64,000 nucleotides of DNA from Astragalus membranaceus (lineage: Eukaryota > Streptophyta > Magnoliopsida > Fabales > Fabaceae). The stretch's first letter is position 1. Each line of letters starts with the position of its first letter. The translations under genes and the position numbers were made by a program. This document shows positions 11,131 to 24,454 of this stretch, one piece after another. The DNA lies in the NCBI GenBank assembly GCA_039519185.1, contig CM076847.1, positions 76,657,747 through 76,721,746 on the forward strand, written 5' to 3'. The notes under the pieces are model-generated. The model searched no databases. It saw nothing but the letters and a program-made list of their open reading frames with translations, and was not told the DNA's origin.

Positions 11131-11580
11131 CATTAGCTCATAGCTGCTCTCGGTGCTCCCTCGGCCATATACCTAACGCCTTAAAGTGGCGTTAGCCCGT
11201 TTTAGTGATTTGGGTAACTCACACTTGAATTCCCAACCGTAATGTGTCTTTTTACCGTGTTATTGGTGCGCAGTATCCATCGACTTTATCGATGGCTAAT
11301 CTACGCCGGGAACTTTACGGGTACGTGTTTTCGGTTTTACCAGTCCGTGTAATTCTCCCCCGATAGAGTTTTTGCTATACCTAAGACTTGAACTCGAGAC
11401 CTGTTAGTATTCAAGTGTGAGTAAGAGTCTCACATTGGATGTGAAAATGGATATTGAGCACTATATAAGTGAGATGACCCATAAACCCAATGTCTTAAGG
11501 TTTTGAGTTAAAATGTGTTGTTCAACTCACTTTTGTGGTTGCCCTTGGCCCAATGTGGATGATCCCACAGACTCCTCTCA
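11131..11580 (+). mobile_element. Copia-like LTR remnant, right part
   Basis: Continues the element broken at 8670. A second LTR-like block occurs from about 11408 (attcaagtgtgagtaagagt ... cccataaacccaatgtctta), parallel to the block near 8532. No coding sequence is present. Confidence 0.5.
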
Positions 11581-13264
11581 TGACCCAACAAGACTTTGGG
11601 GTGAGATTCAAATCCAGTTATGCTCGGACCAATAGTTATTGGTTATGAAAGAGGTGCAACACGAGTACACTCACCAAGAATTCACCCATCTCAACACTAC
11701 TCTCAACAAAAAGATACTCTTTTGCCTATGTGAATATTCAGGCCACGTGCTTTTTCCAACACGTTTACCCTTAATGTGAAGGGGTTTAGTAAAGATCGTA
11801 TATTGCTGCAAATGGATTTGAACTTCCTCGGTGAATACCAAAATGAAAATGACCCGTAATTTTATTTCTTATGCATGAATATTTTTCTTCTAGAACTGTT
11901 TGTTTGAGGGTGTCAAGAGAAGAAACCATTTGCATACGAAAAGCTTCCGTCTCGGGAGCCTTATCTAATAGTAAAACACAATTAATTAGTGTTTTAAAAA
12001 TTGAACCAACTGAACTGTTGGCCCGTCTAAACCATAAACATACATTTTCTACTGTTTGGTTATTTCAGCGGTCCAATGTGGTTTTATCTGAGTTTGAGTA
12101 ATTTTAAGCCGTTGAACTACGATCCAGAAGTCTTATCGGATCAATATCCATTTTCAAAACATTGATTCCAATTACTCGGTGTCATCCTCATACCCCACTA
12201 TTTATAGAAAAGGTAAAAAATGAAAAGCTTTCACTTAAGTTAGAAATGGGTGCATTGAATGGTCCAGATTCATGCACCTATGAACTTTTTTCTGAAGTCA
12301 CCAAAACTAAGATTTTGGCTAAATGTTTAGAAAGTCCTCCAAAAAGAATGGATACAATTATTTGATTAGGACTATTCCCGTCATCAATATTAACCCACAA
12401 TTACGCCCCATTGGAATTCAAGAACTTCTTATACTTGCAGCTTCTACGAAAGCCCATATTTGGGTTAATTATTCTTCGGTATCGCTTTCACCTAATAGAC
12501 AGACAGATATACCAGTCTTAAATCTCAAAAAAAAAAAAAAAGATATACCAGTCTTCGGTATCGCTTTCACCTACGAAAGTCATATTTGGGTTAATTATTT
12601 TAATTGTGTTCTAAAAAATAAGGGTTTAATTCTCTCCATTTCTCTAAAGAAATAGAGAGCTCTATTACTATAGTTTTAGTATATAATAAAGACACACATT
12701 TCTAAAATAGAAAATATATTATTAGGCATTTATACTTTTACTATCAACCTTAGAAAATAACATGTTGGTTATATACCCAAAACTTATGTAATTGACTATC
12801 TATTTCTTTTTTTTATTACAAAGAGGGTCTAGGCCCACAGCAAGAAACTAACGAACAACAAATTTATTTCTTTTGAGAAATGAAGAGGATCTGCCCAAAA
12901 AATAATATGCACGTTATTCTCGAGACATTATACCTTAATATCATTTATGATAGTAATTAATATTTTAATGATTAATATGGATACAATTGCACATATTACC
13001 TTATTTATAATTTTTTTAATCCTTGTAAAAAAAACTTTAAACATCACTAAATATGTGACAGAGAAAGTAGTTGATATAGTTACATGACGACTGTCTAGTG
13101 TCCAGAAGGAGATGTTTATTGGAAAGTATAGGGAAGTTGTTACTATATACAAAACCTTGATAGTAATTCATTTTCTCCTCCTCCAGTTTGGTGGAGAGAT
13201 ATTTGTCAGGTGAGGAGGTGGCGTGAGCACGATCAAGACTGATAGAGGAGTGCATGAAAAAAAG
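11581..13264. other. Intergenic sequence with a short imperfect duplication
   Basis: No gene is supported. A segment with cggtatcgctttcaccta and catatttgggttaattatt is repeated imperfectly near 12450-12500 and 12555-12600 around an A run. The rest is AT-rich. Confidence 0.5.
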
Positions 13265-13640
13265 GGTTGATAGTGGCTCCCCTTAATCCAATTTTGGCAT
13301 GATGTTTGGGCGAGCCCATCCCCTTTTCGTGTTATTATTCCTGGACTCTACATGTTGTCAACCCATCGAGATAGTATGATACCCGATCTAGTGTTTTGGA
13401 GGAGGGACTTTGGAAGTGATTCGGCACCTCTAAGGTAATTTCTTTCACATGGTAAGTATTGCATTCCTATGAGCAATCTTTTTAAGAGGAGGGTGATCGA
13501 GTATCTTTCTAGGACCAACTGTGTTTTCTGTGGGAGTGGATTGGAATCAAATGATCAATTTTTTTCTATCTGTGTTTTCTCATGCGCAGTTTGGTATGCA
13601 TGGTGTGTGACTGGGTCGTGCCTAAAATTTTGAGTGTTCT
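13265..13640 (+). pseudogene. L1-type LINE fragment, end of reverse transcriptase with zf-RVT
   Basis: A broken frame gives PIWHDVWASPSPF and later RRVIEYLSRTNCVFCGS followed by ES, DQFF and CAVWYAW. This is the pattern of the zinc-binding region that follows reverse transcriptase in plant LINEs. A stop interrupts it near 13435. The following RNase H linker probably continues at about 14500, past an AT-rich insertion. Confidence 0.75.
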
Positions 13641-13677
13641 GTGCGAAGTTTGAATTCGGTGCCCTATTTTTAATAAG

Positions 13678-13679
<2 letters not shown>

Positions 13680-13727
<48 letters not shown>
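13680..13727. repeat. (TA)n microsatellite
   Basis: Uninterrupted TA dinucleotide run of about 48 bp. Confidence 0.97.
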
Positions 13728-13731
<4 letters not shown>

Positions 13732-14479
13732 TTAAATTAGTTTTTTGAATACAATCTCAAGTAAAACAAAATATCATAGAAGAAAAGTCAAAGACCTATT
13801 ACAATTCCAATTATAAATCTTCCAATTCGATATCTTTTATATGCACACAAAATAAATAATTTTTATATTGTAAAATTAATATTTTTTTACAAACAAAATC
13901 AATATATTAATTGTGAGAATTTTTATGATTTAATTTTCCCTACTTTAGTTAAACAAATTAAAAAAAAATAAATTTTTAAAACGAAATAGGCAAATAAAAA
14001 TAACACTAATTTAAATGATCTTAAACCTTTCTATAAACTTATTAAATCATATTTAGTCATACGGTTTTAATCTTAATGGTATATCTAATTATTTAAATAT
14101 GTAAGTTAATGGTATATCTAATTATTTAAATATTTAATCTTAATATTTTATTATTACCGGTTAAACCTCGATCCGGCCTCGGTTGGGCCCTTGAACCTTG
14201 AATCAGTGCCTACATACATCGGTTCAATGTCCGGTCCAATTTTGATGACCTTTATTAGATATGTATATGTGGGCCAATTTGTTAAGTTTGAGATGTTTTT
14301 TTTTTCTAAGCCTTGCTTAAAAGATAGATATGTTAATTATGTAATTTTTAATATATATACTAAAAGAGTTAGTGCCCCATAAATTTTGAGGCTATGTGCA
14401 GTCGCACCTCACGGGGGTGTGTAAGAGACTCTATGTAGTATTGACGCTTATTCGGTGTTACATAGCTTATGTCCTTGTT
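13728..14479. other. AT-rich insertion within the LINE remnant
   Basis: No gene is seen. A block like taaattttgag...tgtgc occurs in the same orientation near 13624-13650 and 14380-14405, so a short dispersed element may bound this stretch, but its type is not clear. Confidence 0.4.
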
Positions 14480-14620
14480 TTGTCTCTTTAGGTGCCCAAG
14501 GGAATGATGGCCAATATGACTTGGTGGTATTGATATGTCATGCTGGTGATATGTGCTATTTGGAAACATAGAATGAGTGTGTCTTCTCTAATGGAGTGTT
14601 GAATGTTTCGGTTTTACTTA
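14480..14620 (+). pseudogene. LINE fragment downstream of zf-RVT
   Basis: The frame VMLVICAIWKHRMSVSS matches the tryptophan-containing linker (IWKHRN type) between zf-RVT and RNase H in plant L1 ORF2. It is likely the same LINE as 13265-13640. It is cut at 14625 by the Tat element. Confidence 0.6.
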
Positions 14621-14625
14621 ATATC

Positions 14626-14878
14626 TGTTATGGTAATTATACTGTTTACTATTTACATCCCCCTCTCCAAAAGCCCAATTGATGAGAAGCCCAATCATAT
14701 TGAGAGAGTCCAATCTTCAATGGCCAAGATCAGCTCCCAAGATCGGACGGCCCAAAAATGCCAACACAAACACATTCAAACTCTATAAATACCCCATTCA
14801 ATGCTCATTAATGGTAAGACTTTTTCTAACAAAACACTCATTCACTTACATACAGACTTGAGCGTCGGAGTATCATTG
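14626..14878 (+). repeat. 5' LTR of the Tat element, U5 deleted
   Basis: Matches the first 253 bp of the 443-bp 3' LTR, including a TATA-like ctataaatacc. It then passes directly from gtatcattg into ttggcgaccacagtggga, the primer-binding/leader motif. About 190 bp of LTR are missing. Confidence 0.88.
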
Positions 14879-14941
14879 GCGACCACAGTGGGAGAAATCA
14901 ATACCCTATTTTTTCTCACCATCTCCTTGAAACTTATTAAA

Positions 14942-17900
14942 ATGGCACCAACGCGCCGTTCAATACCGACTAGTCTCATGGCCGAACCTGAGCTCGGCCC
15001 TCAGCAAACCCCTGAAGGCCACGTCCAGGAACTCACGAATTCGTCGCAAACACGAAGCCGACTTCCCAACACGGGACCTTCCCGAGCACATTCGGGCGCA
15101 GATGAAACGAGCCTACCATCTCCTCCTTAATTACTTCCGGCCTTGACGGGCGCGGTCCAACAGCTCGTTCAGCTATTAGCTCGGCAAGAAGCGGTAAGTG
15201 AAGAAAGAAACAACCGCTTCACTAACCTCGAATCCGAAGTAGCGAGACTACAAGGTCGAAACTTTCTGGACCAGCAATCATCCGGGCAGAGCTCCCTGGA
15301 GGAACGACGCCCAACTCGAAGAAGACTTTTCCATCGATCACCCCCTCAGAGAAAGCTCAATCATCGTTCCCCCACACGCCGTCAACGAGGAAATGGTTCC
15401 CGTTCTCCTCTGGCTCGACAACATAATGGTCTCAACGATCTTCACCTTTCCCCATACCCTCATGAAGGGAATGATTGTCGTTCTCCATCAGCTCGACAAT
15501 ATGACGATCTTGATGATCCTCATTCTCCTCCACGCCGCCTCCGAGGGAATGGTTCCCGTTCTCCTCTGGCTCGCCAATTTGACGATCTTGAAGGCTCGAC
15601 CTCGTCAAGGAGACGATCAAGGAGCCGTGACAACATTCAAAACAATCAAACGCGACGATACGGACATCCTGAACCTCGTCACGGACACCAACCACCGTCA
15701 CGGGCGAATCAACCTAGGCGAAAAGGTCCTTTCACAAAATCAATCGACAACTTCCGGGTCCCCCGGTACCTCGAGAAACCACCTGGAGGACTGAAGACTT
15801 ATGACGGGACGGGCGACCCCAACAGGCATCTAGACCAATTTGATACAACCATGCAGTATCGAAACGTACCCATGGAAATGAAATGCCGAATATTCCCGTT
15901 AACCCTGGACAAAATGGCTTCCGAATGGTTTCGGACGTTAAGGTCGAATACCATCTCCTCGTGGGACCAGTTAGCGAAACACTTCTCGGTGCACTTTGCC
16001 CATTCCAAGAGCAAACCCAAAAACAAAAATGTTTTAGCATCTATTGTCCAGAGGGGAAATGAGCCCCTGAGAGAATATATAGAGCGATTCAACATCGAGG
16101 CTCTTCAGGTTCGGCAGTTAGACGACGCTTTCCGAATCTTCTTCATGGCCCAAGGTCTGCTCCCTGGAAGCTCGTTCCGAAAGCACATCAACACCTGGGA
16201 ACCTAACACCCTTCAAGAATTCCTCGAGCTATCCCAGTGCTTTATTAATGAAGAAGAAAATTCCAAAGTCGACAAAACATCGTCACATACGGAACCGTCG
16301 AAACGCCACATCGAGATCGACCCTCGTAAAAATTCGTGGAACACCGGTAAAAATAATCGCCACCAGGTATATACCGAACTCAACGTCTCCAACGCCCAGT
16401 TACTAGGGGAATGTTGGAACGTCGAATTCAGGGACGTCAAGCCTCCCAGGTCTTTACCTGTCCGGCCTGGGCAGAAAGCCAACAAATACTGCTGATACCA
16501 CAGAAGCAATGGCCATGACACAAACCATTGCAACGCCCTAAAAGACGACATTGAAGATTTAATAAAACGGGGAAAGCTATCTTCCTATGTCAAAAGGGAG
16601 GGAGAACGATCTCACAATATCGGAAGAGAAAGAAATGAAAATCCCAGGGAAAAAGGAAAAGAAGTGATCGACCCAGACCACGAAGAACTGGATAAAAAAC
16701 GTTCGATTATCATGATGATAACTGGAGGGTTCGATCACGAAGGATCGGGAAAATCAATGAAAAGAAAATGGAAGGAACTGTTATGCGTGGCTTCAACATC
16801 AACAACCCCGATCAAGAGCAATCGACCTCCATTATCTTTTAGCGACGACGACCTTATTGACGGAAAGGCCAACAAACACGTACCTCTCCTAATATCGGCG
16901 ATCATAGCGAATAAAGAGGTACGTAGGATCTTGGTAGATCAGGGGAGCTCATCAGACATCCTCTTTATCGATCTTCTGAACAAAATGGGGATCGACAAAG
17001 AGGAACTCACTCCTTATAGAGGAACGACTCTGTCCGGCTTTAACGGATCTCGAACGAAACCCCTTGGGCATCTGGAGCTAATGGTTACCTACGGAACCGA
17101 ACCAATGGTTCGAACCGTTAAGACCAAATTCCTCGTCTTACCTTGTGAATCCATTTACAACGGTATTATAGGAAGACCGACCCTCGGTAGGCTCGGGGCG
17201 GTTACATCCACGACACACTTAAAGATGAAGTTCCACTCTCTCTGCAACAGAGTTATCACTCTAAACTCTGACTTAGAGTCGGCCTCCAGGTGTTTTTTCC
17301 TATGGACGAAGAACGAACGAAAAGCTTCGGAACATGAAAGGGTTCCCCCTTCGGAAGAACTGTCGACTCCCAAACTGCCAAAAGGTAGATCGACTGAAGT
17401 TAACGCCGCCACTAACGTAGAAACCGGCTGCGATCCGAAAGTCGAAAATCAGCAAGACGTCGACGAGCTAACCAAAGAGCTCAAACGAAAAATCAAAAGA
17501 CCAGAGCCTGATGGAAAGTTCGCCGAAATACAGCTCGGTTCAGACCCTTCCCAAAATATCAAAATAGGGATCGACCTTCTAGAAAAAATCAAAATCGATT
17601 TGACCCAATGTCTTAAAGATTTCAAAGACATCTTCGCTTGGTCGGCCGAAGACATGCCTGGGATCCCACCAGAGGTTGCTTGCCATCGACTCGCAATAAA
17701 CCCAGAAGCAAAATGGATCGCCCAAAGAAAGCGGGCTCAAAGCAAAGAGAAAGCCATTGCTGCCGCCTTAGCAGTAGACGACCTCGTCAGAGCCAACTTT
17801 ATCTCCGAGGTTAAATACACGACTTGGTTATCAAACCCAGTCCTGGTGAAGAAATCTAACGGAAAATGGCGTATGTGTGTCGACTACACCGATCTTAATA

Positions 17901-20721
17901 AAGCTTGCCCAAAAGATGCTTTTCCGGTCCCCAGCATCGATCGTTTGGTCGACAACGCTTCCGGTTTTCGGTTATTATCTTTCATGGACGCATACTCCGG
18001 ATACAACCAGATCGCCATGTTTCCCCCAGATCAAGCAAAAACCGCCTTCATCACCGACCGAGGAAACTTCGCATACCGTGTCATGCCCTTTGGGTTAAAA
18101 AACGCTGGAGCAACCTATCAAAGAATGATGAACAAAGTTTTCCAAAACCAGATCGGTAAAAGCATAGAAGTCTACCTCGATGATATGATCGCCAAGAGCA
18201 GAAGTGATGACGACCATATAAGCGATCTAAGAGCGATTTTTTGTGAGGTACGAAAGAATAGAATGAGATTAAACCCAGAGAAATGCACTTTTGGAGTACG
18301 AGCAGGGAAATTCTTGGGTTTTTTCCTAACAGAAAGAGGAATCGAGGCGAACCCGGATAAATGTTGATCCGTCACAGAAATGCGAACTCCAACGTCCAAA
18401 AGGGAAGTGCAAAAACTCAATGGAATGATAGCTGCTCTATCTCGTTTCATATCAAATGCAGCATTCAAATCTCTTCCACTTTTTAAAATCCTCAAAAAAG
18501 AAGAAAGGGATTTCGAATGGACGCCTGAACAAGACGAAGCTTTGAAGCAACTAAAAAAATGTCTCTCCGAGCCTCCAATTTTAACTCGACCGAATGAAGG
18601 GGAAACCCTATACCTATATCTCGCGGTCTCGGAAGAAGCTTTAGCCGCCGTTCTGGTGCGCGAGCTCGAAACCGGGCAAAGCCCGATCTACTTCGCAAGC
18701 AAAGCTCTGCACGGAGCTGAAAGTCGTTATCAGAAAATCGAGAAAATTGCCCTAGCTCTCATTGTCGCAGCTCGACGTTTTCGAGCCTATTTTGTCGCCC
18801 ACCAGGTAGTCGTCCGAACTAACTACCCCATCAGGCAGATACTCCATAGACCCGATCTGGCTGGAAGAATGATCAAATGGGCTGTGGAACTCTCAGAATT
18901 CGGGATTAAATATGAAGCTCGAACAACACTTAAAGCGCAAGTTTTGGTGGACTTCATCGCCGAAATGACGCCTGCTAACGCCGAATCTGACATATGGATC
19001 CTGTATGTCGATGGGTCCTCAAATCCAAAAGGGAGTGGCGCTGGGATCATGCTAGAAAGCCCGACGGGGGTCATCATCGAAGTTTCCCTTACATTCAGCT
19101 TTTCCACCTCGAACAACCAAGTAGAGTACGAGGCTTGCATCGCCGGACTTCGTCTGGCAATTGACCTCCAAATCCAACAAATAAAACTTCATACTGACTC
19201 TCTTCTGGTGGTCTCCCAGATCGGAAGTAAATACGAGACTAAAGAACCGATCCTGCAGAAATACCTGCTTCAGGTACGGTCGCTAATGGCTGAATTTGAA
19301 ACAAGCGAGATAGTTCATGTCCCGAGAACGGAAAACCAACGAGCTGATATCCTCGCCAAACTCGCAAGCACAAAAACCCCAGGGAACCAGAGGACAACCA
19401 TCCAAGAAACGCTACACAAACCCAGTGTGTCTCTCGAGCCTCTGTTTAACCCGACAATCTGTATGCTCGAAGAAACGGACAGCTGGATCACCCCAATTGT
19501 AGAATACATCGTCAATGGAACAGAACCCCTAGACAGAAACAACGCCAAATACATCAGGAGAAGGGCCTCGGCTTTTTCAGTCATCAACGGAACGCTTTAC
19601 AAAAGAAGCCTCTCTTCCCCGCTAATAAAATGCATCGAGGGAGAAGAAGCGGCTTATGTATTAACAGAAATTCTTGAGGGAATCTGCGGCCAGCACATGG
19701 GAGCTCGATCTTTAGCACGGAAAACTCTTCGAGCCGGTTACTACTAGCCGAGCATGATTGGCGATGCTAGTGATCATGTAAAGAAGTGCAAGAAATGCCA
19801 AATCCACGCAAATGGCCACATAGCTCCCCCTACAGACCTCACAAGTTTATCCTCCACGTGGCCCTTCGCATGGTGGGGAATGGACTTACTCGGACCTTTC
19901 GCAAAAGCGCCAGGACAAGTCAAATTTTTGATCGTCGCCGTAGACTACTTCAGCAAATGGATAGAAGCGGAACCCTTGGCGACCATCACTGCAAAAAACT
20001 GCATAAAATTCTTCAAAAAAAGCATCATGAGCAGGTTCGGGATCCCCGAGGTAGTAGTAACGGACAACGGAACTCAATTCACAGACTCGGGATTTCGAAA
20101 ACTAATGCTCGAACTGAAAATTAAACACCATTTCACTTCAGTAGAGCACCCTCAAACCAACGGTCAAGCGGAGGCTGCAAACAAAGTAATACTAAACGGG
20201 CTGAAACGACGTTTGGACGATGCTAAAGGAAATTGGGTATAAGAATTGCCTTACGTCCTCTGGGGATACCGGACGACCCCCAAAGCTCCACTGGGGAAAC
20301 ACCTTTTAGGCTCTCCTACGGCAGCGAGGCGGTCATCCCCGTCGAGATCGGCGAACTTAGTTGGAGAACGGCAAATCCCAAAACACAAAGCAATAACGAC
20401 CAAGCCTTAAGAGAAGAACTCGACCTCATCGGTGAAATCCGAGATCGGGCCTCGCTCCGAGAAGCAATCATCAAACAAAAGGTTGAAACCAGATACAACA
20501 CCAAAGTCGTTCACAGAGATTTCGATCCAGGCGATCTGGTACTAAGAAGAGCTGACATCGGTCAGAAGAACGCCTCCCAAGGAAAGCTCGCCCCAAACTG
20601 GGAAGGCCCCTACCAAATTTTATCTAAAACCGGTACGGGAGCCTTTAAATTGGAGACCCTCCAAGGAAGAAAGATTGAGAGGACTTTGAACGCAACAAAA
20701 CTGAAAAGTTATTATCCTTAG
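14942..20721 (+). pseudogene. Tat-type gag-pol polyprotein, inactivated
   Basis: A single frame from ATG 14942 encodes the whole polyprotein but is broken by stops at 15128 (TAA), 16493 (TGA), 18365 (TGA), 19745 (TAG) and 20240 (TAA), and by a 1-bp frameshift near 20280. Order: gag with TYDGTGDPNRHL and FPLTLDKMASEWF; a knuckle-like KYC-stop-YHRSNGHDT; protease with LVDQGSSSDILF near 16935; reverse transcriptase with DAYSGYNQI and catalytic YLDDMIAKS near 18172. The pol RNase H follows, then a second RNase H with LYVDGSSNPKGSGAG near 19003. Integrase has CKKC, GMDLLGPF, VVTDNGTQF and HPQTNGQAEAANK. The dual RNase H marks the Tat clade. At 16493 the expected residue by comparison with the gag at 2-1069 is Arg, consistent with CGA to TGA decay. 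Confidence 0.93.
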
Positions 20722-21457
20722 AAAGAAATCATGTACACCGATCTTATGTAAACTCGAAACAAGTTATTAATCAAAAAAGAAACTTGACATTTCTTTCAAA
20801 CGCTTTCGAAGCTTCTCAAAAGTTTTCACCAAGTCTCCACACATTCTTGATTTTCATCAAACAGAATGTTGAGACCAAATTCCCCCCACCGGGAATCAAC
20901 TGGGTCCGATCTTAGATGATCTCCCCAAAAGCGACCACCCAAGGTCGCAAACTCTTTGAGAAAACAGTTAAATTCGAGCCGAGTCTTGGCAAACTATCTC
21001 AAAGAGACCGGGTCTTCAAGGATCGAAACGTCCTAAGAACGACCATCGGCCACAGCTGCCGATACCCCTATAGGGCGAGTTAAATCTGGGCCGAGTCCTA
21101 GTAAACTGTCCTATAGGTTCGAACCGGTAAATCGAGTTCCTCATTTACCGACGTTCTTACATCATACGCAAACGTGCAGAATTAAAAGAGCACTCGTTAA
21201 AACTCGTAAAAACGACATACATGACATGCGAAATTCAAAAAGCATTCATTAAAGCTCGTAAAGGTCTGATAGACATATCCCAAAAAGATTACAAATATCT
21301 CCAGCTAGACCGAAAGAAGTTCCGGATCTATACGAAAACTACATAGGTAAAAGCATACACCAGGAACTTCTGCAAAAAGAAACACTGTTAAAACATCAGG
21401 CAGTGGAGGTCGGAAAAATCACAGTTTTCTTCTCCGTCTGAGCATCGATCTTAACGA
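20722..21457 (+). other. Noncoding spacer after pol
   Basis: Two diverged copies of a gagtta-aat-gggccgagtc core occur near 20968-21000 and 21077-21110. They match the 81-bp repeat of the gag-only element. No gene is seen on the plus strand. Confidence 0.6.
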
Positions 21458-23661
21458 TCATACCCCCTTCAACCTCATGGTCGGCATCAATAATCGACCG
21501 ATCCAAATTGATGGAAGGATTGACCAAAGCAATTTGCTTTTGGGCACACTCAAAACCCTACTTTTAATCTTCTGATTAGCCTCGACCAATTGCCCCTCCA
21601 AAACTCTTTCCTTTTCTTCCAGCTCCTTTACACGAGTTTCCGCGAACTCCGCCCGGCGTATAACCTCCCCTTGGCTGACCCTCAGAGTCTCAAGTTCTTG
21701 CTTTGTTCGAGCGAGCTCTTTCGACTTCGAAGACACATCTTCCACAAGCTTCACTCTTTTAGACTTCTCGAGCTCCAACAAAACTGCAAGCACGAAAATA
21801 AGAAAAATCAGGTTGAGGGAAAAAGATGATAAAAGCAAAGAACAGACAGGAAAACACCTACCCTTAGCCCGTTTCTCGTATTTCTCTTTTTCGATCTTAT
21901 GAACATCGGCCAAGTTCGCCAAAAGTTTAACAGACGCCCCGACAGGATCCTCCCGCCATTGGGCATAGTTTTGTTCCAAAAAGCCCTCCTCTAAAGGTAC
22001 AGCCTTGTTCTTATGCTTCGGTCTCCTTGAGGTTTTACTCCTCTTTTCCGGCCTTTGCTCGCCACTTGCCTCGGTGCGCACCCTCTTCGCCGAGGTCCCT
22101 GCACCGATATCGGGAACAGCCGGGGGAGGAGAACTGGAAACAAGATCGACCAGAGCCTCATAGGCAAGGTCCTCTTGGGTAACAGTGTTGATCGGGGAAG
22201 CAGCAGTAACCGTCCCAACGACAATCTCAACCTGGGGAGACGTCGGAAGCAGAGCACCCACTTCCGCAGCATCATCAGATATATCGACGCTCCTCATCGC
22301 CAGCGCCTTCATTACGGCAAGCTTCTTTGGGGCCATGGTATCTGGAAAAGAAACAAAAATTGGTCATACAAACTACAGTCAAAAATATGCAAAAATCAAA
22401 ACAAGAAAAACGAACTACCTAAGACAAATTGCACTCGTTTTCGCTTCCCAGCCTGAACTATCTTAGCCGCAGGGATACCCCGATACTTGTGTTTTGAAAA
22501 CGGAATGTTCTCAAATAAACATCAGGATCCTCTTAGTAAGAAGATCGGCAGCGTTCAGTCGATCCTGACCAACAGAAAAGGAATTGGTGGATCGTTCAAA
22601 ATGGGCCTGACTCCAACCAATGGGAAACTTGGTGGACACCAAAGTCCGACCATCCTCGGAAAACTTTCCCACTCTCTCGATCGCTTCATCGGTCACCGGT
22701 TCGACCCAGTAATATAACTCCTTCCAATTCCCCTTCAATGAGTCCGCATAAGCTTTGAAAATCTTGGCCCCGGGCCTCGAGCGAAGACTGACATGCTCGC
22801 GACCGGACTTATTTTCACTGCTGTTCCGGTTGATCTCAAACAAATGGAAAAAGAGCAACGGCGAGACCGGCCTCTCCAGGTGAAGGCACATTAGTTCGTA
22901 GGCTCGAACAAAAGCCCACGCGTTTGGATGCAACTGAGAAGGCGCAACATCCAAAGTCGCCAATACCGTCTGCTCGAACCAGGTGAAAGGAGGTCGGATA
23001 TTCATCTCATTTATCAGCATATGATACAAAGTGAACTTGAGCTCTCCAGGCCACAAAGCCACGTGCTCTCCTTTCTTCATTCCCTCAACTCTCCAAATTC
23101 GCTTCGAGCGACCGGAAGCTTTCCTCCCGATCCTCTCCAAATTAAACCCGTGCTGGTACAACGATTCGATCTCCAAAATATTTCTGGAAACCCAATCATA
23201 TTGAGAGACCTCTCGCACCGGTACATCAAGGTCGCCACAACCAGTACTAGAGTACCCATCCAGAGAAGCAGCAGAAGCTCGGCTGGAACCTGGTTGACTT
23301 GAAGGGCGAGATTCAACTTGTTTTCCAACACTTCCTCTGTCGAGCTCGTCGGCAGACTCGGAACTCAACAACCTCGGAGCCGGTCCCAAGATCGACCTCA
23401 GAATCCTCTGATTCCTCCACTAGGATTTCCTCATCAGACTCAGGTGATGGCCATCACATCCACCAAGCAATCTTCCTCCACATCTTCAGGAGTATCGTCG
23501 TTTGGCTCATTAGCATCGGCCGCAGGAGAGGAACTTTCACTCTCGAAATTATCTTCCGCCTTATCACTCATAGGGGCGGAAGCAGAATGCTCTTGCACGT
23601 CCGGGGCGGCGACTTCAAAAGGCTCGGTACGAACCTCAGGGACTTCACCACCAGAAGCCAT
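21458..23661 (-). pseudogene. Spliced antisense gene of the Tat element
   Basis: A gene runs opposite to gag-pol, as reported for Tat-lineage elements. An acidic Ser/Glu/Asp-rich N-terminal part (ATG 23661) precedes a central domain. This contains LYHMLINEMNIRPPFTWFEQ, LHPNAWAFVRAYELMCLHL and SLKGNWKELYYWVEP, resembling the domain annotated as plant gypsy-type transposon protein. A basic stretch and a Lys/Glu-rich coiled-coil region (about 21590-21780) follow. Two introns with GT-AG borders fit: 22342-22418 and 21784-21861. Both are phase 1 and removal keeps frame. Frame breaks near 23440 and near 22515 show inactivation. Function in the element is not known. Confidence 0.75.
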
Positions 23662-24076
23662 CGCGTTCGTAAACTCTTTCCGGTACTGAGTAACGTCTCT
23701 CCGAGTTTGTTTCGTCCTCGCCAGAGCGAATCTACAGGAATGGGGGACGAAATGTCAGGGTTAAAGATCAAAAATGGGTTCGCGAGCAAGTCGGAACCCG
23801 ACCTGACGACCCCCATTCTGAGATCAAAGGGGACTGGGGGAGGTTCAGGCACAAACGAAAAGAAAAGTAAAGAAAAATCAAGAATAGACTAACCTCGGAA
23901 CTAAGTCGCAAGTTGATTATATCTGGAAAAATACGGTTGCCGATCCACAGAAACCGACCTTAAAAGTACTTCGAAAATTCTTCAAACTCGTTCACTTTAA
24001 AGAAGCTCGGGAGCTCTCGAAGATCGACAAATCCAAAACAAATGAACAGCAAGCAACAAATGAGGAGGTGAGACCC

Positions 24077-24087
24077 TTTATTTATAG
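24077..24087 (-). promoter_or_regulatory. Possible TATA box for the antisense gene
   Basis: Minus-strand gctataaataaa lies about 420 bp upstream of the antisense ATG, in the right direction. Intervening sequence has no competing minus-strand ORF of note. Confidence 0.4.
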
Positions 24088-24454
24088 CAAGGCGGATCCA
24101 ATGGGCCTGGGCCGGGAACTCGAAACGTCACGTCCAAACCATAGTCCATTAAAATCCGCACGCTGAAGAAAAAACGTCACCATCATGCGCCGCCACTGCG
24201 AAGAGACACCTTGTCAGAAACAGTAAAGATGGCACTGATTCCAAGATTACACTGATTCCAAAGCAGCACTGAATTCAAAAAAACCATCTACCTCGCTCGA
24301 AAGCTCGACGGACAGTTAACATCGCCCAAGAACCCCAGCCTCGACGTAAGCTCGAGACCGAAGAAATCTCCACTCAACAAAAACAAGAATATGAGGCTAC
24401 GTCGCCCATCAAAGTCAAGATCGCTCCTCATAGCGACCAGACTTGGGGGGCCAC

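Noticed and set aside
8376..11580. Cassandra-type TRIM with 5S RNA in the LTR
   Set aside because: No 5S rRNA promoter or gene motif was found in the block.
14942..20721. Programmed recoding of stop codons in the Tat gag-pol
   Set aside because: Five stops of three types plus a frameshift, one replacing a conserved residue; decay is far more likely than readthrough.
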